The notes under the pieces: model-generated
Database searches by the model: none
What the model was told of the DNA's origin: nothing
Seen by the model: the letters and a program-made list of their open reading frames with translations, nothing else
Position numbers and translations under genes: made by a program
Part shown: positions 7,962 through 13,426 of the stretch, piece after piece
Numbering within the stretch: the first letter of the stretch is position 1
Layout of the letters: each line of letters begins with the position of its first letter
Assembly (NCBI GenBank): GCA_944326495.1
Contig: CALVEE010000129.1
Span: 1 to 13,426, forward strand
Source: Candidatus Gastranaerophilales bacterium
GTDB taxonomy: Bacteria > Cyanobacteriota > Vampirovibrionia > Gastranaerophilales > Gastranaerophilaceae
Length of the DNA: 13,426 bases
Reading direction: 5' to 3'

Positions 7962-9404
7962 CTAATCCTCCCTTCCGCTTGCGAACGCCTGATGCGTCCA
8001 GTAGTATTCCCATCGGCCGAAACGGCCGATGGATTGGATGCCTTGTGTTTGGAGATAATCCAAAACGGTCTGGCGGTTTTTGTAAATATCTTGGTCGAAG
8101 ATTACGTTTGCATATTTTTCAAATCGTATATCTTTTATTAATATATCTTCTTTTTTGAATAGCCCCATTGAGATTAGGTTTGAGATTGTGTTTTCAAGGA
8201 TTTCATCTGGGTGCATGGACATGACCCCTCCCCCTAACCCCCTCCCACAAGGGGCGGGGGAAATATGCTTACTATAAGCAGGCTGCATTACCCTCCCCTT
8301 GTGGGAGGGTCGAAATCTTTGATTTCGGGGAGGGGTCATATTTTCTTTTGGCAGGCAATTGTGCTCACAATGAGTGAGGAAATTTGCCACACTCGATTGT
8401 TGAGCCATAGAATTCGCAAAAAATATTTCTGCCTGCAAAGAACTGCACCCCATAGGCGCATTTTCTGGAGACTTCAAGCTCGGGCTGTAAACTCTTGCCG
8501 GTAAAATATCTTCATCATAAATATAAAACCAGAGATGTTTTGCTATATCAGGCTTATTAAACCCTAAAGAGACCATATAGCCGGAAGTAAACTTCAAATC
8601 GGCACCTGCTTGTTTCACTTCCGCAGGCACATTATCAAGCATGTTAACGAGCTCCGGAAGCGGTAAGCTTGAAATTAAGCGGGTATATGTATATTTATCG
8701 CCATCTTTAAAAATAATCTGCTTATTTTGTGTATCAATCTTAATAACTTCTTTGTTAAACCGGATATCAAGCCCTTTCCTGCAAGCATTCAAAATACTTC
8801 TAAACCCGCCCTTTTTAGGATACCGCATATAGTTTGTGTAATAAAAATTCTTATCCTGAACTTCAAACGCACCGCGCAAAACCTCATCTAAATCAGGGCT
8901 GTGCATTCTGTTTCCTACCCATTTTGTTTCAAGCACAAAAGGCTCTACTCCCCAGTATTTGCGGGTATATTTAAAAGGAAAATGTTCTGCAAAATAATCT
9001 CCGTATTGAACCCGAAGCCATTCTTCATAATTCTCAATCTCTGAAAAATCCTTATTTTTCCGGTTTACAAAACCTTTTATAATCTCCACTTTCTCATCAG
9101 CCGGCAATGGCGCGAGATTATTCTGTGCAGGATGTTTTAGCCAGAAACCGTTATAGTAATTATAAGAAATACTCGGATGAGCGAACATCGGAGAGGATTG
9201 TTCAAAAATATTACGCGTATAATCATCAGGCGCGAAAGAGAAATGCACAAATTTATCAAACCGGAAACCGCCGATTGTGAAATTCCCGCACAATCCGCCC
9301 CAGTAATTATTTTTCTCAAAAATTACAGCATCTTCTCCCGCCTTCTTGAGGTGGTAACCCGCTGATATTCCTGAAATTCCGCTTCCAAGTATTATAGTTC
9401 CCAT
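7962..9404 (-). CDS. UDP-galactopyranose mutase-like / protoporphyrinogen oxidase-like flavoprotein with in-frame insertion
   Basis: A cytosolic FAD-dependent enzyme of the amino-oxidase/UGM-like superfamily, common in polysaccharide loci and likely acting on a nucleotide sugar or related intermediate. The N-terminal dinucleotide fold is clear: IILGSGISGISAGYHL (4-19), E30 at the end of strand 2, and YWGGLCGNF (34-42). The family C-terminal end is seen in IGRFGRWEYYWTHQAFASG (459-477), which contacts FAD. Between A330 and P399 the protein is unlike a folded domain. Residues 356-395 are encoded by a palindromic repeat, and 333-355 also look foreign. Without them it would be about 415 residues, near the size I expect for such enzymes. 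The frame stays open through the insertion. The start overlaps the end of rfbG by 13 nt and has an AAAGG ribosome site. Whether it is still active is uncertain, and the true substrate is unknown. Confidence 0.88.
   Translation of the reverse strand: MGTIILGSGISGISAGYHLKKAGEDAVIFEKNNYWGGLCGNFTIGGFRFDKFVHFSFAPDDYTRNIFEQSSPMFAHPSISYNYYNGFWLKHPAQNNLAPLPADEKVEIIKGFVNRKNKDFSEIENYEEWLRVQYGDYFAEHFPFKYTRKYWGVEPFVLETKWVGNRMHSPDLDEVLRGAFEVQDKNFYYTNYMRYPKKGGFRSILNACRKGLDIRFNKEVIKIDTQNKQIIFKDGDKYTYTRLISSLPLPELVNMLDNVPAEVKQAGADLKFTSGYMVSLGFNKPDIAKHLWFYIYDEDILPARVYSPSLKSPENAPMGCSSLQAEIFFANSMAQQSSVANFLTHCEHNCLPKENMTPPRNQRFRPSHKGRVMQPAYSKHISPAPCGRGLGGGVMSMHPDEILENTISNLISMGLFKKEDILIKDIRFEKYANVIFDQDIYKNRQTVLDYLQTQGIQSIGRFGRWEYYWTHQAFASGRED
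8221..8339. repeat. 119-bp palindromic GC-rich repeat element inside a coding gene
   Basis: Perfect 13-bp terminal inverted repeats, ATGACCCCTCCCC (8221-8233) and its complement (8327-8339), bound the element. Inside is a second perfect 15-bp inverted pair, CCCTCCCACAAGGGG (8240-8254) with 8295-8309. Local hairpins are TGCTTA-CTA-TAAGCA (8266-8280), ACCCTCCC/GGGAGGGT (8290-8297 with 8303-8310) and CGAAATC-TTT-GATTTCG (8311-8327). It carries no gene of its own. On the minus strand it encodes residues 356-395 of the flavoprotein. The architecture suits a miniature or REP-like mobile palindrome, analogous to the Rickettsia palindromic elements that sit in frame inside genes. A target-site duplication is not evident, so the exact boundaries and the mobilising enzyme are unknown. 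Confidence 0.85.
8225..8246 (-). other. G-quadruplex motif in the flavoprotein mRNA
   Basis: Read on the minus (coding) strand from 8246 to 8225 the sequence is G3-A-G5-TTA-G5-A-G4: four G-runs with loops of 1, 3 and 1 nt, a canonical intramolecular quadruplex pattern. It lies in the distal half of the palindromic repeat and encodes the GLGGG region. The same bases can pair with other arms of the repeat, so the quadruplex would compete with the hairpins. Confidence 0.6.
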
Positions 9405-10480
9405 GAATAACCTTTATTCTGATGTGTTAATATTTGTTTTTTGCAAAACTCAAACATATCGTCCGACTTCAAAGCCTCCTTGTACCAGTCAACAGTAAAC
9501 TCGATTGCTTCTTTTAAAGTCAATTTTGCTTCCCAGCCAAGAAGTTTATACGCTTTTGTTACATCAAGGCTTAGAAGTGTATTTTCATGAACCATGTCAT
9601 TTGAAGAAACATCAACAACTCTGCCTTTTCCGTAGTATTTGACAAGATAATCCACAACCTCCCAGACAGTTTTGTTACACTCAATTGAAGGGCCGAAGTT
9701 AAAACCTTCCGAGTATTTTTGCGGCTCTTCAATAAGTTTCTGTCCGACTCTTAAATATCCGCTCAACGGTTCAAGAACATGCTCCCAAGGCCTTGTCGCT
9801 TTCGGGCTTCTGATTTCAATATCCTTTCCGGCTTCAATAAACCTTATACAATCAGGAATAAGCCTGTTATCAGACCAATCCCCTCCGCCGATTACATTGC
9901 CGGCACGGACGGAAGCGATTGCTTTCCCGTGTTTTGTATAATCTTTTGGATTGAAATAAGAATTCCTGTAAGAAGAAATCATTAATTCAGCGCACCCTTT
10001 AGAAGATGAATACGGATCATAACCGCCCATTCTGTCAGTCTCTTTGTAACCCCAGATTTGCTCTACATTCTCATAACATTTATCAGAAGTTATCATTACA
10101 ACTGTTTTTACACAATCAGACTTCCGGACTGCTTCAAGAATATTAAGCGAGCCCATGAGGTTTGTTTCATAAGTATATTTCGGGTTATCATAAGCCGTCC
10201 TTACAAGAGCCTGGGCTGCAAGATGGAAAATAATTTCCGGTTTGTATTCGGCAATAGTCTTTTCCAGCGTTTCGCAATCTCTAACATCCCCTCTTATATC
10301 AGCATAAAGATGTTTCTCCAAATGAGATGCTTTATAATTCCCGCGTTCTGAATACGGTTCAAGAGCATACCCAACAACCTTTGCACCAAGCATAGTGAGC
10401 CAGATTGAAAGCCAGCTTCCTTTAAATCCGGTATGGCCTGTAACTAATACTGTTTTGCCTTCATATACATTATTAAACAT
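9392..10480 (-). CDS. rfbG: CDP-glucose 4,6-dehydratase
   Basis: Converts CDP-D-glucose to CDP-4-keto-6-deoxy-D-glucose with tightly bound NAD+, the second step of the CDP-sugar branch. The 362-residue length fits the family. It is an extended SDR: VTGHTGFKGSWL (13-24) binds NAD, TSDK (130-133) gives the threonine and the Asp-Lys pair of the 4,6-dehydratases, and YSSSK (156-160) has the catalytic Tyr156 and Lys160. RAGNVIGGGDW (191-201) and RPWEHVLEPLSGYL (229-242) are highly characteristic of RfbG. The start has a good ribosome site (AAGGAG, 10488-10493) and overlaps the end of the upstream SDR gene by 8 nt; the end overlaps the flavoprotein gene by 13 nt. Its partner RfbF is encoded two genes upstream. 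Assignment is secure. Confidence 0.96.
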   Translation of the reverse strand: MFNNVYEGKTVLVTGHTGFKGSWLSIWLTMLGAKVVGYALEPYSERGNYKASHLEKHLYADIRGDVRDCETLEKTIAEYKPEIIFHLAAQALVRTAYDNPKYTYETNLMGSLNILEAVRKSDCVKTVVMITSDKCYENVEQIWGYKETDRMGGYDPYSSSKGCAELMISSYRNSYFNPKDYTKHGKAIASVRAGNVIGGGDWSDNRLIPDCIRFIEAGKDIEIRSPKATRPWEHVLEPLSGYLRVGQKLIEEPQKYSEGFNFGPSIECNKTVWEVVDYLVKYYGKGRVVDVSSNDMVHENTLLSLDVTKAYKLLGWEAKLTLKEAIEFTVDWYKEALKSDDMFEFCKKQILTHQNKGYSWEL

Positions 10481-11387
10481 TTATCATCTCCTTATTATGC
10501 TCTTTCCACCATTCAATAGTTGATTGTAAGCCCTCTTCCAGCGTATATTTCGGCTTCCAGCCGATTGATTTAAGCTTATCATTATTCCCAACTACCAAAT
10601 CATCCCCAAACGCTGCCGGAATTGCTCCCCATAGAATTTCACCCTCAAAGTTTGTAAGTTCGGCAATCTTATTTACGATATAGCGGAGCTGAACAGGTTT
10701 TCCGGAACATATGTTAACCGCACCCTGTAAATCGCTTTCAAAAACATCAACAATTCCTCCGGCTGTATCTTCTACATGCAAGTAATCCTGATATTTCAAG
10801 CAATCGCTGACTCTTACCGCTTCACCTTTAAGACAGGAGTTGATTACAGAGGGCATTAACCTTTGGGGTTTTTCATTTGGCCCGTAAAGATTAAAAATCC
10901 TTGGCCATTTGAAATCTATTCCATGCTTGTTACAAAATGATGAAGCAATTTTATAAACGCTGTTTTTAGCCTCGCCATACATTGTTTTAGGACTGGCAGG
11001 TGTTACATCTTCAAGCAGATAGCCGTATTTATACTCGTATTCCGAAATTGTTCCCGCTCCTAAAAACTTCTTACCGCCATACTTCTGGAAACTTTTTAAA
11101 AGATTTAAGGTAGCAATTGTCCAGTCTAAATTTTCATCCGCATTGTGACAGCCCTTTCCAACATACCATGCAAGATGAATAAGATTTTCAAAATTATGCT
11201 CCTTTAAAAATTCTTCTGCATCGCTGGAATTTAAAAGGTTCATTTCGTATTGAAAAAGCCCCTCCTGCTCTTTTGCAAACGGCGGATAGACAAGAGAATG
11301 AACTTCATATCCTCTTGCTAAAAGTTCTTTAACCACGTTTTGTCCGATAAAACCGGTTCCGCCTGTTATTAAAACTCTTTCTTTCAT
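10473..11387 (-). CDS. NAD-dependent epimerase/dehydratase (extended SDR), CDP-sugar modifying
   Basis: A 304-residue extended short-chain dehydrogenase with the NAD-binding ITGGTGFIGQN (7-17), HLAWY (71-75), a catalytic threonine/serine in GAGTISEYE (110-118) and the YGEAK catalytic pair Tyr137/Lys141. FNLYGP (about 165-170) and the C-terminal YTLEEGLQSTIEWW are usual for sugar-nucleotide SDRs. It lies between rfbF and rfbG, so it most likely reduces or epimerises the CDP-4-keto-6-deoxyhexose made by RfbG, like the CDP-abequose or CDP-paratose synthases. No 3-dehydrase gene (ddhC/rfbH) is in the window, so the product could be a 6-deoxyhexose rather than a 3,6-dideoxyhexose. The gene starts 3 bp after rfbF, with an AAAGG ribosome site. 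The family is certain and the exact reaction inferred. Confidence 0.9.
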   Translation of the reverse strand: MKERVLITGGTGFIGQNVVKELLARGYEVHSLVYPPFAKEQEGLFQYEMNLLNSSDAEEFLKEHNFENLIHLAWYVGKGCHNADENLDWTIATLNLLKSFQKYGGKKFLGAGTISEYEYKYGYLLEDVTPASPKTMYGEAKNSVYKIASSFCNKHGIDFKWPRIFNLYGPNEKPQRLMPSVINSCLKGEAVRVSDCLKYQDYLHVEDTAGGIVDVFESDLQGAVNICSGKPVQLRYIVNKIAELTNFEGEILWGAIPAAFGDDLVVGNNDKLKSIGWKPKYTLEEGLQSTIEWWKEHNKEMINV

Positions 11388-11390
11388 TAT

Positions 11391-12203
11391 CTATACCTTT
11401 CCTGCAAGACTCACATATTGATTTTGTCCGTCCCACACTTTCCAAGGCGCTTTATCACTCTCCCAGTAATCATTAAGCTCGATTTTATCCCTCAAAGTAT
11501 CCATCGGACGCCAGAAACCGGAATGTTTATATGCATTCAATTCCCCGTCATGTGCGATATTCTCAAGCGGACGGCGTTCGAAAATTTCTGTAGTATCGTT
11601 TGAAATATAACTAAAGACTTCCGGCTCACACACAAAGAACCCGCCGTTAATCCATCCCCCGTCGCCTTGAGGCTTTTCTTTAAATGATGTTATTGTATTA
11701 TCAATTCCAATATCAAGCGCCCCAAATCTTCCTGACGGCTGAACCGCTGTCATTGTCATTAACTTCCCTGATTTCTTATGGAACTCAACAAGGCTTGCTA
11801 TATTAACATCGCTTACTCCGTCGCCGTAAGTTAATAAGAAAGGCTCTCCGCCAACGTATTCTTCAGCGCGCTTAATCCTTCCTCCGGTCATAGTATTCTG
11901 GCCGGTATAAAGCATCGTAACTTTCCACGGCTCGGTTCTCATCTTATGAAGTTCTATTGTATTAGTTTTCATATCAATGGTTAAATCTGAATATCTCTGA
12001 TAATAATGTACAAAATAGTCTTTAATCATATGAGACTTGTATCCCGTAAGGATTACAAAATCATTGAAGCCATAAAACGAATAAATCTTCATTATATGCC
12101 ATAATATAGGATATCCGCCTATTTCAACCATTGGTTTCGGTTTAGAAACTGTTTCTTCTCCAAGTCTTGTACCAAGACCGCCTGCTAAAATAAGAACTTT
12201 CAT
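11391..12203 (-). CDS. rfbF: Glucose-1-phosphate cytidylyltransferase
   Basis: Makes CDP-D-glucose from glucose-1-phosphate and CTP, the entry step of the CDP-6-deoxyhexose pathway, in the cytosol. The 270-residue product is close to the usual 255-260. The N-terminal LILAGGLGTRLGEETVSKPK (4-23) is the nucleotidyltransferase signature, in the form with EETxxKPKPM typical of RfbF. WHIMKIYSFYG (35-45), LLTYGDGVSDVN (123-134; metal-binding D128), SFKEKPQGDGGWINGGFFV (173-191) and SGFWRPMDTLRDK are also characteristic. It has a strong ribosome site (AAGGGGAG) and its ATG overlaps the TGA of the upstream glycosyltransferase, which implies translational coupling. It shares the operon with rfbG and the SDR gene; assignment is secure. 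Confidence 0.96.
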   Translation of the reverse strand: MKVLILAGGLGTRLGEETVSKPKPMVEIGGYPILWHIMKIYSFYGFNDFVILTGYKSHMIKDYFVHYYQRYSDLTIDMKTNTIELHKMRTEPWKVTMLYTGQNTMTGGRIKRAEEYVGGEPFLLTYGDGVSDVNIASLVEFHKKSGKLMTMTAVQPSGRFGALDIGIDNTITSFKEKPQGDGGWINGGFFVCEPEVFSYISNDTTEIFERRPLENIAHDGELNAYKHSGFWRPMDTLRDKIELNDYWESDKAPWKVWDGQNQYVSLAGKV

Positions 12204-13048
12204 AAACTCCCCTTTCTAAACTTGAATTCAATATTCAAAACAGTTACTATTTTGTACATATAATTAAATACAGCAATATTCTTTATAGAAAAAATCCTCT
12301 CCATAAAACTCTTTTCGATTTTTGTATCAGAAACCAAAAGATTTATAATCTTTTTCTGTAATTTTTTATCAGAAGTCAAAAATTCCATTTGCTGATTTTT
12401 TATTTTCTTCGCGCATTCACTAACCTTATTTGATTTTTTAATAGAAATACCTTTTCCTTCAAACCTGTAATTTACAAGTGCTTCCGGTATAACATAAAAT
12501 CTGCCTTTCATAATAAGGCGGCTATAGAGTTCAATATCATCACAAACTTCATATTCTTCTTTATATAAAAACTCTTTCTTGTTCCCAATTCTAATCATAA
12601 CCGTAGAATGCCCGAGAAAATCTCTTTTCAGAAAATCCAAAAGTCCTGGTTTTAGTGGAGCTTTTACAACAACTTCCTCCGGAAATCTTTTAAACCACGA
12701 AGCACAGAGCAAAACATCCGGCTCGGCTTCAAAAATCTGCACCTGCTTTTCTAATCTATCAGGAGAGGCAATATCGTCAGAATCCATTACTGCATAATAT
12801 TCCCCGCTCATTTTTTCAATCCCGAGATTTCTTGCCGCCGCAACTCCATGGTTTTCTTTTATTTCGTAATATTTTATTCTGCTATCGGAGTATTTATCTA
12901 TTACCGTTGTTATATCAGAACAAGAGCCGTTGTTAATGATTAGTAATTCAAAATCTTTATATGTCTGGTTTAAAATACTTTCAACCGCCTCTTTTAAAAC
13001 CTCATCCGGCGTATTATATACAGGCATAACAACAGAAACCTTAGCCAT
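12200..13048 (-). CDS. Glycosyltransferase family 2 with C-terminal IFSIKN-type tail
   Basis: A 282-residue inverting GT-A glycosyltransferase. VSVVMPVYNTPDEVLKEAVE (4-23), LLIINNGSCSD (35-45), NHGVAAARNLGIE (66-78) and the metal-binding YYAVMDSDDIASPDRL (84-99; D89, D91, D92) define the GT2 fold. The acceptor-side motif YEVCDDIELYSRL contains the likely catalytic aspartate. The donor is unknown; the closest general type is the EpsE/WaaE-like enzymes of capsule and O-antigen loci. The last 34 residues (249-282), MERIFSIKN...YKIVTVLNIEFKFR, form a basic, hydrophobic tail that resembles the N-terminus of the FkbM methyltransferase in the same operon. The gene overlaps the upstream glycosyltransferase gene by 8 nt and rfbF by 4 nt, and has a GGAGG-type ribosome site. 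Confidence 0.92.
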   Translation of the reverse strand: MAKVSVVMPVYNTPDEVLKEAVESILNQTYKDFELLIINNGSCSDITTVIDKYSDSRIKYYEIKENHGVAAARNLGIEKMSGEYYAVMDSDDIASPDRLEKQVQIFEAEPDVLLCASWFKRFPEEVVVKAPLKPGLLDFLKRDFLGHSTVMIRIGNKKEFLYKEEYEVCDDIELYSRLIMKGRFYVIPEALVNYRFEGKGISIKKSNKVSECAKKIKNQQMEFLTSDKKLQKKIINLLVSDTKIEKSFMERIFSIKNIAVFNYMYKIVTVLNIEFKFRKGSL

Positions 13049-13426
13049 TCTTCCGCCCTCCGAATAATGAGAATTTCTTATCGAGATTCTTTAAAAACTT
13101 ATCCTTATTCTCTGCCAACAATTCCAAATCCTTCTTTTTAATCGATTTGAAAAACTCTTTATTTAGTTCACCTTTGTAAAAATAAAACTGAAACTCTGTT
13201 GAAAACCGGGTTAAGAATTCTGGTTTCAACTCGTCGCTTAAACGTTTTAAATTCCACAAATAAGCACGATACTGATTTATCAGTTTTTGAGTGTTAAAGA
13301 GTTCTTTCTTTTCAGGATGATTGTCCAGAAATTTCCCGATTTCTTCATATTCATCACAAACACAATACATTTTCTTCGGGTTATTGACTGATGAATTCGG
13401 ATTATCCTGTCTGTAATAGAGTAATG
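13041..13426 (-). CDS. C-terminal part of a glycosyltransferase (5' end outside window)
   Basis: The reading frame stays open to the right edge, so the ATG at 13368-13370 is probably internal. The visible 127 or so residues begin LLYYRQDNPNSSVNN and continue into CVCDEYEEI and a basic helical tail. The RQDNPxSSV segment followed by a DEYEEI helix is what I recall at the C-terminus of family 2 glycosyltransferases from polysaccharide loci; the catalytic DxD domain would lie off the window. It overlaps the next gene by 8 nt, so it belongs to the same operon. No membrane segment is seen in the visible part. The family assignment rests on this C-terminal pattern and the context only. Confidence 0.65.
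   Translation of the reverse strand, partial: LLYYRQDNPNSSVNNPKKMYCVCDEYEEIGKFLDNHPEKKELFNTQKLINQYRAYLWNLKRLSDELKPEFLTRFSTEFQFYFYKGELNKEFFKSIKKKDLELLAENKDKFLKNLDKKFSLFGGRKNG

Noticed and set aside
8221..8339. CRISPR array or tandem repeat
   Set aside because: There are no regularly spaced direct repeats; the structure is inverted and single-copy in this window.
8265..8504. Plus-strand open frame across the palindromic repeat as a transposon-encoded protein
   Set aside because: It mirrors the flavoprotein frame on the other strand, has no ribosome site or recognisable domain, and the repeat is far too short to encode a transposase.
13041..13370. Stand-alone 109-residue protein starting at 13370
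   Set aside because: The frame is open upstream to the window edge and encodes a glycosyltransferase-like segment (YYRQDNPNSSV), so the methionine is internal.

Overview
The window looks like a chromosomal segment of a low-GC bacterium. Housekeeping genes lie on the left and a surface-polysaccharide (O-antigen or capsule type) operon on the right. The best guess for the host is a gut-type, Gram-negative-like lineage such as Candidatus Gastranaerophilales (Melainabacteria). That guess rests only on my memory of similar HNH-type proteins and on the AT-rich style of the sequence, so it is tentative.

Left part (1-1089, minus strand): a spermidine synthase gene (speE) runs off the left edge. It is coupled by an ATGA overlap to a HIT (histidine triad) protein gene read just before it. 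A 132-bp divergent promoter region separates this pair from the plus-strand genes.

Middle (1090-4648, plus strand): an 835-residue UvrA paralogue of the short 'UvrA2' type, with both ATPase halves and zinc modules but no UvrB-binding domain. It is followed after 52 bp by a protein with an HNH-like (His-Me finger) motif. The second gene may have its own promoter and starts without a Shine-Dalgarno sequence.

Right part (4730-13426, minus strand): at least eight genes read leftward with overlaps or gaps of 3-25 bp, so they form one operon whose promoter lies beyond the right edge. In transcription order: the C-terminal end of a glycosyltransferase, a GT2 glycosyltransferase, glucose-1-phosphate cytidylyltransferase (rfbF), an NAD-dependent SDR epimerase/reductase, CDP-glucose 4,6-dehydratase (rfbG), a UDP-galactopyranose-mutase-like flavoprotein, an FkbM methyltransferase, a GT8 glycosyltransferase and another GT2 glycosyltransferase. 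RfbF and RfbG would convert glucose-1-phosphate to CDP-4-keto-6-deoxyglucose. The SDR, and possibly the flavoprotein, would process it. The methyltransferase would decorate a sugar and the glycosyltransferases would build the repeat unit. The last three genes are much more AT-rich than the rest.

The most striking item is a 119-bp palindromic, GC-rich repeat (8221-8339) sitting in frame inside the flavoprotein gene. It adds about 40 residues without breaking the frame, places a G-quadruplex motif in the mRNA, and may be part of a larger (about 200 bp) in-frame insertion. A second point is a short peptide motif (IFSIKN...) shared by the C-terminus of a glycosyltransferase and the N-terminus of the FkbM methyltransferase.
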